This document shows, in pieces, positions 1-11,551 of a stretch of 64,000 nucleotides of DNA. Below the pieces are notes generated by a model. It ran no database searches. It was not told where the DNA came from and worked only from the letters and a program-made list of their open reading frames with translations. Position 1 is the first letter of the stretch. The number at the start of each line of letters is the position of its first letter. The position numbers and the translations under genes were made by a program. This stretch comes from Tachypleus tridentatus (lineage: Eukaryota > Arthropoda > Merostomata > Xiphosura > Limulidae): NCBI RefSeq assembly GCF_004210375.1, contig NC_134825.1:71601558-71665557 (forward strand), read 5' to 3'.

Positions 1-2457
1 TTTTTAATCAGTACTAGCAGTAAAGTATTTTATTTCTCTATATTTTCTTTTTATCTTAACAAATGTGTTTATGTACTTACTTTTAGGTTCAGGAGAAAAA
101 TGCTTGCTTTTTGACCTCTACATTATTTTAATTTCTATTTCTCAGTTGATCAATGTATGTTATTAACTGGACAGTTTTTCAGCTCTCTTCACATACATTT
201 GTATTATCTGATCTCTTGTTGACTTTCTGTGCATGAATATAATATAATACAGAAAAGATTGAATCTTTACAGTTCTTGTATGTGCAACAGGTGAAACTGT
301 CTACTTCAAGGGGAAACCAGTATATTAAGAACAAACAGATGTAATAGTCTCTTTGGTTTGTTAACACTGAATTATTCAAATTTCATGTTGCTAACTCTCA
401 TTTTACAATATTAACTTTTTCAAAAAAAACCAAAGATAATAACCTTGGATTAGTTTTTATTACTAACCTAATTAACCCTGATAGAAAGCAGAGTTTCTTG
501 TGACTATATTAAGACAAGGTGGTTTTAGGCACCTTTTTTTGTATATGTTCTTTGTAAGAAATTTAAATATACAGATATATATTAAGGTTCTAATAACATT
601 TTAATTTGTTATTACCCCAATAACAGCAATTAATAACTTGTCATGCAAGGACATTTAGAAACAGAATGTTGTGCAATATGGAAACAAAACACTATACACT
701 ACAGCTCGTTATGAAATGTATTTGCCACAGAAGCGTCAACATTTTGATGGTTTCACTAACCATCTCCCCTAATTTATATTTTTAACTTCTTGTTCGTAGA
801 TTGAGAATTTTATTTGGAATAGACATGCAACATAATATTGTCATAGTTGTTGGTTGTAGAAGCAGAGAGAACTGTCAGTGTTATCTTTAAAGCTATGTAA
901 TTTTGTGCAATGATGCTTATCCTATGAAACATGTTAAGGGACAATTATGTTTATCATTGCAATGAAAGTTGAAATAACCTTCATGGGCATACTTTTCAGA
1001 GAGCTATCTTTTAAGTCAGAATATAATAGGTTTTGTAATTTAATGAATGAAGGTATGAACTTGTGTGCATATATTTGAAGCTTCCTAGACATTTATGGTC
1101 ATCGAAGTGTTCTCATGAAATGTATATTAAATTTATACCATCTGATGGTCCATTATGAGATAATTAAAAATGCATAGTGCTGTGTATATGTAATTGCCAC
1201 ATACAAAACAGAAAAATAACTAAGTTGATTTATAATAATTTCATGAAATATTTTTAAAAAGGAATTTAACTTTTCTAAAATTTTCTATCATTAAAGATTA
1301 GAAGTAACACCAATATAATAATTACTTAGTTAAGGTTTAGTACCTAAAACTTTTAAACTTTGTAAATTTAATCAAATGGGAAGACTTTCAACGTTTGAAA
1401 TGTTCTAACAAAAGTTGGAGAACCTAAAAGTGAAGGGTACAAACAAATATGTATCTGGATGAATAATACTAATATTATCTTTATAAAAGTTAGAAAATTC
1501 TAATGTGGTGTATTGTTGTGTAAACTGTGTAATCTTTCAGATCTCAGTATCTATGTATGTCTATTATGTACTTCAAAAGTAAAAAGTATATTTGTATATG
1601 ACTGTATATACTAGTGTGGTTTGAGTTCGTGTAGTATTTCATATGCAATTATTGCTTAGCTATTTATAATGTAAAGATTAAACAAGTGGTAAAAACACTT
1701 AAGAGTTATGAAATATATATATATATGTATAGCTTTAAATTAATTTTTCATATGCAGAGTAATTACATGGTTGATTAGCTTATCCTGTCACACTTTCTAG
1801 ATGATTTTGTTTATTTTTAAGAGCAATTAATCTGTACTTTTACCTGCGTGTTGTTTGTACATATTATAATTAAGTCTTCCGTTTTCTTTATATATCATCT
1901 GGTTTTGAATTTTTCGGGTGTATCCATCGTCATTCAGGAAGCGAAGAGTTTGTAAATTAGACTTATCAAATAAAGAACATGGTTAATGTATCATTGTGTG
2001 CTTTAATATGTCCATTTGGGACTACTGATTCTGTTAGCCCTATAATAATACTATAACTATGTAATATAAGCCCCTGTCAATGAATATACAGTTTTGATTT
2101 TTTTTTTTTTTAAGAAAAGGAGTGGAAGTGTAACTTTATTCATTCCTTATGTCGGCTGTATTTTGACATTCATTATTTACAGCCCAAACATGCCATCTTC
2201 TGGCTTTGGTGACGTTTTTTTGTTGTTGTTGTTGGTTTTTGTGCTTGATCCGGTGTAAACTCTTTAAATCATGTAATATTCAATAAACTTGTGTTTTTAA
2301 TTCTTATAAACAATTTTTTTTCGATAAAGTAAAACATAAGTTGGCAAAAGTGCAGTAACCGATATTACACGAAGGTTTTATTTTTCATGTCAACCATTAA
2401 GCAATGTTAACAAATATTATGAATAATTCCGTATTAAAACGCACTATACTTCCATCA
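1..2457. other. SINE-free AT-rich stretch, no gene recognised
   Basis: No open reading frame here looks like a protein and I find none of the SINE heads or tails seen elsewhere. On the + strand there are AATAAA hexamers at about 1970 and 2282; the second is followed by a T-rich segment. Two TGTANATA matches (Pumilio-site-like) lie at about 1604 and 1856. These are compatible with a long 3' UTR reading rightward, but AT-rich DNA gives such words by chance. Confidence 0.3.
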
Positions 2458-2461
2458 GTCA

Positions 2462-2723
2462 TGGCCTGCCACAGCCAAGTGGTTAAGGCACTCGACTCGT
2501 AATCGGAGGGTCGCTGGTTCGAATCCCATGTCTCACAAAACATACTTTGCGAAACCACAACCAAGTGAACGGACTTGGTACGTGAAGGCGTTATCATATG
2601 AGGATTAATCCCACTATTCGTTGGTGGTAGGTGGTGATGACTAGCTGCCTTCCCTCTAGTCTTACACTGCTAAATTAGGGACGGCTAGCACAGATAGCCC
2701 TCGGGGAGCTTTGCACGAAAGTC
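2462..2723 (+). mobile_element. SINE-A copy, old
   Basis: The head has an A-box-like GCCAAGTGGTTAAGGC and B-box-like GGTTCGAATCCC, followed by the family body (CCCACTATTCGTTGGT, CTAGTCTTACACTGCTAA) and the tail phrase GGAGCTTTGCACGAAA. Part of the middle (from the CTCGCCC region) differs from the consensus, and no target-site duplication is evident. Confidence 0.85.
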
Positions 2724-4807
2724 ATAACCTAATGACAGTGACTTAAACCTGTACCCAAGAAAAACCTCCTTTCCTCATAGGTTTCAAGCAAATAATTTCT
2801 TGGACTGAATGAACTTAGTGGTGCAGAATGTGAATGTTATATTATTTGATGCTACAAAACACATGATGGAGGAGCAACTTGACAACTGAAACACAGTATT
2901 ACTAGAGCTGCACCAATGTTTAGACCCGTAAAGATCTAACTGATTCACAGGGCTGAATTCAAGTTTGGAAATTGGTACTCGGCATTCAATACTGGTATTG
3001 GGCTGGATGTACCAGCTGTATTGGTTCATAGTATATCACATATTGAAAGTGATATCTGTTATCGCATGTTGCATTTTCAGAGGTTTTGACCAAATGCCAT
3101 CTCAATTATTTCAGCTTCATTTTTCGAAGAATTCTAAATATTTAATGTGGTAGTTCTGAGTTCATACTTCAGTCGAGAACCGAATCTTATCGTGAAGATC
3201 GGGAATGGCATGAAAAATGGGAAACTGGTGACTCCCACAATTTGGAAGAGAACATGAACGTACCTACATTACTGATTTATACGTTAGGTAGGTACGTACA
3301 CAATTAACCCTTAGCATGCGAGCTGGTCAAACTGCGCATGTTGAGCCGTTTTAATGAGTTTCATTCAAAATTTAATTAAAATACATAATGTTTATGATAT
3401 ACGAACTAGCTTGACATCAAACTACAGATAATAAACCTAATTTGAATATTATATTAGTTTGAAGTTTAAACTGTATAAGAAATTATTTAAAAACCTCATA
3501 TTCCTCTAGTGTCAGATTTTAAATATTTATTCTTGAGACGTTTTCTGTCCTGAATTTTTTCTTTGTCACATAGAAAACTATAAAATGTAACGTTAAATAT
3601 TATATATAATTTCGTTATCGATACTCTTGAGCCATATTTTTATATTCTTCAGTGTTATGGGGCTAGAGAGCAATCAATGAAAATTCAGAAACCACTTTCC
3701 ACGCCTACCTCTAACGTGCTCTAATTTACAATTTGATAATAGATTTATTTAGAAGCCGGCATTAAATTTATAATTAACAGAAAACGTAGTCGTCACACAC
3801 ATGAGCTTACAGACAGTTCACAATTTGGTTGGAAGTGAAAAACATTTTTTCATGGGAATACATTTTGAAGTTACTTTTAATGGCAAGCAATATCAATTTC
3901 GTTATGGGAAATGTTTATAACTTTCATATTCGTGGGAATGTATGTCTTCGTTTCATTTTCAGTGCTATTGCTTTCAAATTTAAGGTAATTTTGTTTGACT
4001 TAGGAAAGAACAGTTGTATCTTAAGGATGTACTTTTCTAGAAAGTTTAGCCATACGAGCTTTTGTTCTGTGGTGAGATAATACAATACTTATCTGTCAGG
4101 GTTCAGGAGTGATGAATTTGTGAGCCACTGCGCTAATAGTATCACACCCTCACATGATCCCACGCCTATAACAGCAAACAAACAATGGTGGGAAACATTT
4201 ACATAACTACTGGCTCTATAAGCAGTCACTCAGGAACCAGTGTCGCCACGAAAAACTGAGAAGTGGTCTCTTAAATAGTTGTTGAACTAGTATACCAATC
4301 GATTCCAGGAAAATAATTCTTCAAACAAAAGCGTATGCCAAGAAATGCCATAATTCTAAGAATAACCTCTATAATAGGTTTCCTAGGAAACGTCCAAAAT
4401 TGCCAGTCTAGTCATGTTTGGACTCTTCACTTGATGAACTTGCGACCTACCAAAATCAAATTGCCTTAGAATGTCTAATCAAAACTTTATATTTTTAAAA
4501 TTTGCCATTCTTGATTCTTTACAATCTAGACTTCTTGATTTTCACAAATTTCAACACAATGACAATAACAAAGAAAGTCAAGACTGCGAGTCTTCAAGAA
4601 GAGACATTATATCTAATTTTCACCAGGACCATAAAATTTCTTATCCTGCGTGATGCTTGTCAAAATTTGGAATCTGCCTTTTGTTTTACAGAAAAAAGTG
4701 AAAACAGATTAATAAAAAGAGAATATGACCAATTAAATAATGTCGAGTATCTGAAGTATTTCTGAGTTATTCTTAATTCTCTGAACATTTTTAGACATTT
4801 AAGCCTC
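2724..4807. other. Unassigned AT-rich sequence
   Basis: Short ORFs occur on both strands but none carries a recognisable domain, and I see no SINE or tandem repeat in this stretch. Confidence 0.3.
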
Positions 4808-4997
4808 ATTTATTCCCTAATTGCCGTTATTCATTTGCTGTTTTTGGTGAACAAAGTACACGAAATGTTATGATGAGTTTGAAGATTAGTTAATTTTGTC
4901 AATATTTATTCCCTAATTGCAATTATTCATTTGCTGTTTTTGGTGAATAAAGTGCACGAAATGTTAAGATGTGTTTGAAGATTAGTTAATTTTGTCG
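4808..4997. repeat. 96-bp tandem duplication
   Basis: Two adjacent copies begin with ATTTATTCCCTAATTGC at 4808 and 4904. They share GTTTTTGGTGAA, GCACGAAATGTTA (ACACGAAATGTTA in the first) and GAAGATTAGTTAATTTTGTC, and differ at a handful of positions. Confidence 0.85.
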
Positions 4998-5220
4998 AGA
5001 AAATTTTGTGATCATTGTGCGGTATTTGACAATATTTCATGGAGTTAGTTTTTGAATTATATATACATATATATAAATTAATCTTTTGAATGGCACTTTA
5101 TGAAAAGCTTTTTGTTCAATCTTTTAAACTTTTAGTTTTTATTGTAATTAATATATTTATATACAAGTTGAGATCAGAATACTGTAAGTAAGCATGAAGT
5201 AAGATATATCTTTAGTTTTT

Positions 5221-6974
5221 AATGGGTTGAGTGACTCATCCACCACTAAGCCAATATCCTTTTCATAATTCATACTGTTGAGTAGATTTGTATTAATGTT
5301 ATACGTAGTTAAAAAGACTAATCGATACTGAATTTGAGTTAACGTAAAAGTGTTTGAAGATAATTATAAACGTTTTTGAATACTGTGCCAGTTATTTTTA
5401 TCTTTCATTTTCTCTCTTTTTTTTTAAGAACATGTTTATCTGGACCTCATGACCTCAAAATTTTAATTTAGTTTTATACCTAGCAAACTGAAAACTGTCT
5501 CAATGACTTAAGCGACTTATCCACCACTAGATCCAAGATACGTTTCTTCACTCATGCTATTGAGTGGATTCCTATCTATTCTAAACGTTCTTTTTAACAC
5601 ATTGTGCTTTTTAAATTAATATTTTGGGTAGCATCTTATCAAACTTTTTTTGAAATATGTAAGTATATTAAGTCCACACCATTTCCATCGCCGTTTTAGG
5701 CTCTTTTATACACTCCCTTCTTTGTCAATTAGTTTTCTTTTTATCCTTTCTTTTTTTTCAGGAAAATGCCTATATGAATTTAGTATAAACTCAGTTTTAA
5801 AATTTCCAAAAAGTACCCTTTCTCATCTTTTAACTCATTATTCGAATTCAATGATAATAAATCTTTCTCATGATCTCAACATTTTAATCTAGCTTTAACG
5901 GAGAACTGCCTCAATGGATTGAGCGAATTATAATAATCGAACTTGAAATTAGAATACTATAACTAAGCATTGAGTACGTTACACTATCAGTCCATGTATG
6001 TTAAGCTCAAATAGATACATTAAATATAAGTCTTCAAGTCTCCTAAGGTACATTGTGTTTTAAATTCAATTATAATGTTTTTGTTTTTTTAACTTAAATA
6101 GTTAATTTCAGCGACATAAAATAGGGAAAGCAAGAGACCAGTTGGTACTTTAAAATTAACTTATGCATGTCCTTCCCTGAAAAAATAAGAATTTAAATTC
6201 ATCCTTCTATTTTTCAGGAAATCGTTTATTCTTCTCTTAAGCCTTTCTAAAGCGCTGGCCTCTCAACTAATAACGTTAACAACATATTTCATTTAGATAA
6301 TCTTGAAAACTTCCTTAAGGCCTCTTCTTATTTTTTCCTCAAAAGAAAATAAATTAAGAGGTTTTAACCTCTCCATTAAAGATAAGCCCGGCATGGCTAG
6401 GTGGGTTAAGGCGTGCGACTCGTAATCTGAGGGTCGCGAGTTCGCATCCCCGTCGCGCCAAACATGCTCGCCCTTTCAGCCGCGGGGGCGTTATAATGTG
6501 ACGGTCAATCCTATTATTCGTTGATAAAAGAGTAGCCCAAGAGTTGACGGTGGGTGGTGATGACTAGCTGCCTTCCCTCTAGTCTTACACTACTAAATTA
6601 GGGACGGCTAGCACAGATAGCCCTCGAGTAGCTTTGTGCGAAATTAAAAACAAACCATTAAAGATAACCCTTCCATTCCCAGTATCATTGTACCATCTCT
6701 CATCTGAACCTTTTCCAATGAGTCAATATCTTTTATTAGATAAAAATATTAAATTGGCTACAGATTCTAGTGGTATAAACAGTGGCTTGTGTAGAGCAGT
6801 AATTACTTATTTTTATATGCAATCAATACTTCCTTAAACGTCTCCAAATCCCTTTAATTCGACATCTAGCAAGAGATAACTTAAGCCTTGATTGCTTAAG
6901 TGACTTATCCATCACTAAACCAAAATAATTTTCTTCGGTCATACTATTAAGTGAATTCCTATCTGTGTTGAATG
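5221..6974. repeat. Degenerate local repeat, three units of about 90 bp
   Basis: Units at 5221-5309, 5501-5587 and 6886-6974 share the order TGACTTATCCACCACTA, then a TTTTC run, CATACTATT(G/A)AGTG and CCTATCT. Further weak similarities lie between them (for example CTCAATG.ATTGAGCGA near 5910). It looks like an old local duplication cluster interrupted by a SINE-A at 6386. I do not recognise the source. Confidence 0.55.
6386..6654 (+). mobile_element. SINE-A copy, GTTCGCATCC subfamily, 13-bp TSD
   Basis: Full-length copy starting GCCCGGCATGGCTAGG and ending in AAATTAAAAACAAA. The target-site duplication CCATTAAAGATAA is perfect (6373-6385 and 6655-6667), which fixes both ends. The B box reads GAGTTCGCATCCCC in place of the GGTTCGAATCCC found in most copies. 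Confidence 0.95.
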
Positions 6975-8274
6975 TATGATCTAAATTATGAAAATTTAAA
7001 TGCACGTCTCTTACTATGAATAAAAGTAATTTGTCAAACATTTATCCAATTTATCAATTGATCCAAGGTTATTGTGTAGGGTCTAAACATCTTCAACTGA
7101 TTTTAGAAACATCAGGATCTAAAATTTCATTTATTCTTATTTACAAATACAAGAAAACATTAAAGATAATTATGCAACAATCACGTTTATTCAAATGTTT
7201 CCCAACTTTAACTCTTTGAACAACATCATCATCAGTGCTTAATATTAAACCGAAAATGACATTCTATCCTGATGGGGTGAATATAGATAATAGAAGATGC
7301 ACACTGTAACTGTAATTTTTATCTACTGATTTTATTTGTACGTCTTTCAATGAAGCAAAGTTATTAGCTGAAAGCTTTCTTGCTACTTATGTTACTGTTT
7401 ACTTAGATTAAAAATATCGTAAGATATATATAAATTTGGAAGCAAGTTAAATAATGCATTAAAAATGTTTTTATGTATTTAAAAAATAATACTATGAAAT
7501 ACACAAATATTGTGTTATTTAAAACATTTTATAGTAATCAAAATTTGAATAAGAATGCTGCAAGGAAACGTTTTTTACAGATTTTATCTTGCAAGTGCAA
7601 TATTTCTGCCCTTGTATTTTTTCAGGAAGTATTTATCAAACATAAAGATGGACCTTATTTCTAAGTTTAATAGATCCAACTCTACAACTAACATCACTAA
7701 CAGTTACCATTGTAATTCTATTGGCAGTTTTGTCTGCTGTAAATTTTGTTAGACGTTAATAGTGAAAAGACAACCCATTCCCCGGACTAACATCAACAAC
7801 ATACCTAGGTACCGTGATTGAGGAATGATTAAACGTATCTCCTTGGCGTAATAAATACAATATTTTTCTATGGTGTTTCTCTTTTATATCTGCGCGTCTT
7901 ATTAGTTCCATACAACAAAAGTTGGACGATAATGTCAGATGTTCCGAACTACAATATACTCGATCGAAATGACTACCAGGTGTTCAATATTTTCGTCACT
8001 AAATTTTATTTCGATTAATGTTTCCTTGTTAAGTTATTAACTTTTTAATCAACATTTTATCTCATTGTTGCCACTTTATCTTTATCTTTAAGACAAAACT
8101 AGGAAAGATTTTGTTACTTCTATTAACAACAAACTAAATACTAGTGCATATTATGCTTTGTAAAACACGTTCTTTAACTTAAACCTATCTAAATATAAAT
8201 ATATTAGAACAACTATCGCTGAAAACACTGATGTGCTTTTGTAACTAATTTAATTTTCACCAATAACAGAATTC
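6975..8274. other. Unassigned AT-rich sequence
   Basis: No gene or repeat recognised. Several short ORFs around 7016-7752 have no domain signal. Confidence 0.3.
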
Positions 8275-8812
8275 AGTTTGGCCTAATGGTTATTATCGCG
8301 CACTGTGAACCCAGTGGTTCCAGTTTCTCGAACTTTTGACCCGGTATGGCCAGGTGGTTAAGGCACTCGACTCGAAATCCGAGAGTCGCAGATTCGAATC
8401 CCCGTCACACCAAACATGCTCACCCTTTCAGCCGTGGGGGCGTTATAGTGTTATGGTCAATCCTACTTTTCTTTGGTAAAAAAGTAGCTCAAGAGTTGGC
8501 GGTGGGTGATGATGACTAGCTGCCTTTCCTCTAGTCTTACACTGCTAAATTAGGGACAGCTAGCGCAGATAGCCCTAGTGTAGCTCTGCACGAAACTCTA
8601 AAGAAACAAAAACAAACCAGATCATCATAACGCTGCCACGAATACGCGTTTCATAGTTTGCGGTCTGTTTTGGCAGTGAGAGTCAAATCTAACTATTCGA
8701 ACGAACCAATGTTGTTATTGGTTGTTGCTTCTCCTGTAATTTAGAAGTTCAAAATTTGTAACAGCTACGTGCAGATAAGTTCTGCGTGGCTTTGTGAAAA
8801 AGTTCTGAAACT
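8275..8812 (+). mobile_element. Older tRNA-headed SINE split by a SINE-A
   Basis: The left part (8275-8337) has a tRNA-like start (GGCCTAATGGTTATTATCGCGC) and a degenerate B-box area. The right part (about 8617-8812) resumes with an unrelated body and ends TGCAGATAAG.TCTGCGTGGCTTTGTG, which resembles the shared SINE tail. A SINE-A copy sits between. The family is otherwise not represented in the window, so the joined reading is an inference. Confidence 0.45.
8338..8616 (+). mobile_element. SINE-A copy
   Basis: Starts GACCCGGTATGGCCAGGTGG, with B box GATTCGAATCCCC and a near-complete body and tail ending AAACAAAAACAAACC. The anticodon-like loop is mutated (CTCGAAATC). It appears inserted inside an older SINE, although I could not read a clean target-site duplication. 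Confidence 0.9.
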
Positions 8813-8941
8813 AGCTAACAATCTTAACACAAATTTTGAAACTAAAATCTCCGCTTTATGACCTAAACGTACTTTGAAATATATAAAAATTAAGTGTAGT
8901 ACACAAACGTCTTCTTGCGGTAGATTTGCTTATTAAAATGT

Positions 8942-9212
8942 TTTTGTTTTTTTTAATTTCGCGCAAAGCTCCTCGAGGGCTATCTGCGCTAGCCGTCCCT
9001 AATTTAGCAGTGTAAGACTAGAGAGAAGGCAGCTATTCATCACCACCCACCGCCAACTCTTGGGCTACTCTTTTACCAACGAATAGTGGGATTGAACGTC
9101 ACATTATAACGCCCCCACTGCTGAAAGGGTGAGCATGTTTGGTGTGACAGGAATTCGAACCCGCGACCCTCGGATTACGAGTCGAGCGCCTTAACTACCT
9201 GACCATGTCAGT
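8942..9212 (-). mobile_element. SINE-A copy with extended 5' flank shared with 27.0 kb
   Basis: Complete SINE-A in reverse orientation, from the tail (AATTTCGCGCAAAGCTC) to the head (ACCATGTCAGTGAAAT). It shares family-private bases with the copy at 27010 (B box GGTTCGAATTCCTG and CTCACCCTTTCAGCAGTGGGG on the sense strand), and the homology with that copy continues beyond the head to 9289. Confidence 0.95.
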
Positions 9213-9289
9213 GAAATATAATATATAATATTAATAAGTATAATAGTGAAAGTGAATCTTATTATTTGACTTAAGCGGTGGCAGTGGGC
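9205..9289 (-). repeat. 5' extension 1 shared with 26924-27010
   Basis: About 80 bp upstream of the SINE-A head on its sense strand is nearly identical to the sequence preceding the copy at 27010. It begins GCCCACTGCCACCGCTTAAG and runs through ATTCACTTTCACTATTATAC. The main difference is a short ATTATA-type expansion in the other copy. No other SINE here has this upstream sequence. Confidence 0.9.
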
Positions 9290-9499
9290 CATACACTAGT
9301 ATGCTTTCAAAGTTGCTTTCATTAACGTTACTGATTAGAATATTCCAAATAAGTTAGTATATCGTTTATGTTATCTTTAATTTTTACACTTAAAACGATT
9401 ATTTCAAATTATTAATATAGTATATAAATTTAAGAATAACCTAAAATATATATGTAAAAACTGCTCGTTTGGGTTGAGAAATTTTTTTTATGCAGAGGA

Positions 9500-9541
9500 G
9501 CGAACAACGTTTCGACCTTCTTCGGTCATCGTCAGGTTCAC
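9500..9541 (-). ncRNA. Candidate hammerhead ribozyme in PLE terminus
   Basis: On the - strand the order is GTGAAC, CTGACGA, one T, GACC, loop, GGTC, GAAA, CGTT, GTTCGC. GTGAAC can pair with GTTCGC (6 bp with one G-U) as helix I. CTGACGA fits the CUGANGA core, GACC/GGTC forms helix II, and GAAAC..GU gives a two-base helix III without a loop, so it may need a dimer. The extra T after the core departs from the canonical motif. Hammerhead motifs are established in PLE terminal repeats; assignment here is by eye. Confidence 0.6.
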
Positions 9542-9779
9542 AAAGAAAGAAAGAGGTAACTGACCGATAGCTGACCACATTTTTGAAGGGGGTTGTGTAA
9601 CTGAGTGTAGGAATGTAGATGGCGTGCTTAGATGTTTGATTATATTTATTAATATAGGTATAAAGATGTTCCTTTTTATTGGTTTATTATGGGCTTGAGT
9701 TGCTGTATAAGTAAGGCTTCTTTAATTTTGCGTTTGTTTATGTTTGTTTCTTTATTTAGTAATTGGGTGTTTTCTATGG

Positions 9780-9959
9780 TTATGTTGTGTTTATTTGATT
9801 TTCAGTGTTCGAAAACGTGTGAAGTATTTTGTTTAGTTGCGTTTCGTATGTCTTTGTTGGATTTGTGTGTATTGGTTTAAATTCGTTTGTGTCTGATAGG
9901 ATGTTCTTCATTTTTTGGCTGTATTCATTCGTGTTCATTATGACTATAGCGTTTCCCTT
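9780..9959 (-). pseudogene. PLE reverse transcriptase N-terminal fragment
   Basis: Reads on the - strand as a 59-codon open segment starting KGNAIVIMNTNEYSQKMKN, which fits the first conserved RT block of Penelope-like enzymes (a K-G-N-A/T-hydrophobic-V-hydrophobic-M pattern). After a QLNKILH-like stretch it jumps directly into the terminal part of the endonuclease region (TFSNTENQ), so everything from RT block 2 to the GIY-YIG motif is deleted. Upstream of KGN the sequence switches into the opposite-strand PLE copy. It cannot encode a working enzyme. RT1 assignment rests on motif resemblance. Confidence 0.75.
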
Positions 9960-9960
9960 A

Positions 9961-11273
9961 TAAAAATACCACTAAAAATGAAAAAAGCCAACACAATTTC
10001 AAAAACACTTTATTCCTATCTGCGCAAGACCAACTTCCGCACACCACAAATATACGGCATCCCCAATCTTCATAAACCAGATTGTCCATTACTACCAATA
10101 ATGTCCACATATGAATGGTTTTATTACAATCTTGGTAAATACATAGCATGGGCATTCACCAAATATGTAACATCAGCCAGCTCATTCATCAAAGACTCTT
10201 TTAATTTCAAGTCTAATCTTAATCAACTTAATCATAAAGTCTCAATGGCCAGTTTCGATGTTATATCCCTCTTTACAGAAGTCCCAACCGCTGAAGCTTG
10301 CAAGATAGCCTTGGAACTCTACATCCGAGACCCTAACCCATCAATAGGCATTCCCAGCAACCAATTAGCAACCCTCATAGAATTCACCACGATGAAGACA
10401 AACTTCATGTTCAACAACCACAACTATATACAAACAAATGGCCTAAGCATGGGCAACCCAGTATCACCAGTTCTAGCTAATATTTTTATGACACAAGTTG
10501 AAACACAAGCAATTAACACAGCATTACATCCACCACTATACTGGTACAGATATGTAGACGACGCGATTGCGGGATTCATATCTACAAAACACACACTTAA
10601 TTTTTTCAATCACATTAACTCTATACATCCCAACATTAACTTCACATGTGAACAGGAAGAAAGCAATCAACTATCATTTCTTAATCTCAAAATTACAAGA
10701 ACTGACACACAATTTAAAACAGAAATCCAACGAAAAACCACTTGTACTGGACTATACATTCCTTGGGACTCAGCACATAAAAAAAAAACTTAACATACTA
10801 ATAAACCAAATAAACACAGCCATAAAACTATGCTCGCCAGGTAAAATTAACGACGAATTAAACAAAATAAAACAACACTTCACCAACATCAATAAGTTTC
10901 TTCCACAAACCGTAGAAAACATCACACGCACACCCCTAGACAGAAAGCAAAATCAACTAACAAAAGTAAATATATCCCACGAATTAAAAAATCTGGAAAC
11001 CATATACTGCTGCATACCATATATTCCCGACATCAGCAGAAAAATAACCAACATTTGGCAAAAACTAGCAACAAAATATGACATTCCAGTTAATACCAAA
11101 TTTATTCAAAAACCAGGCATAAAACTAAGGTCTATACTATGTAAAAACTACACTGACAAACACCACAACAACATTATTTATAAAATACAATGTAATAACT
11201 GCCACAACTTCAAAATTGGAGAAACAAATGGAAAAATGGAAACCAGATTCAAAGAACATAAAAAGTCACCTTA
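9961..11273 (+). pseudogene. PLE reverse transcriptase / GIY-YIG endonuclease, 5'-truncated and frameshifted
   Basis: A Penelope-like polyprotein would copy RNA into DNA at a nick made by its GIY-YIG nuclease. Visible in order: a PQIYGIPNLHKP block near 10045; motif A SFDVISLF near 10252; motif B LSMGNPVSPVLANIFM near 10441; motif C YVDD at 10551-10562; SFLNLKITR near 10675; then a lysine-rich linker and a GIY-YIG-type nuclease (YKIQCNNCHNFKIGET) near 11180. The frame shifts at a run of ten A at 10779-10788, splitting RT from nuclease. The usual FYIGET has become FKIGET, and a stop follows KKSP, removing the rest of the nuclease. The N-terminus is missing. Non-functional as read. Confidence 0.9.
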
Positions 11274-11551
11274 ACACGTTTTCAAACACTGCATATCAAA
11301 TAAACATATCTTAACCATACAAACATCCAAATACTAAATAAAGAAACAAACATAAACAAACGCAAAATTAAAGAAGCCTCACTTATGCAACAACTCAAGC
11401 CCAAAATAAACCAATACAAAGGAACACCTTTATAGATATATTAATAAATATAATCAAACATCTAAGCACGCCCTCTACATTCCTACACTCAGTTACACAA
11501 CCCTCTTCAAACATGTAGTCAGCTATCGGTCAGTCATCTCTTTCTTTCTTT

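Noticed and set aside
10424..10609. Antisense ORF across the PLE reverse transcriptase (also 54769-54951)
   Set aside because: Mirror frame of a conserved RT segment; it recurs in both PLE copies only because the sense strand is conserved.
9915..10793. Intact reverse transcriptase gene
   Set aside because: The first codons come from the antisense strand of the left PLE copy, the N-terminal RT block is missing, and the frame is lost at the run of ten A.
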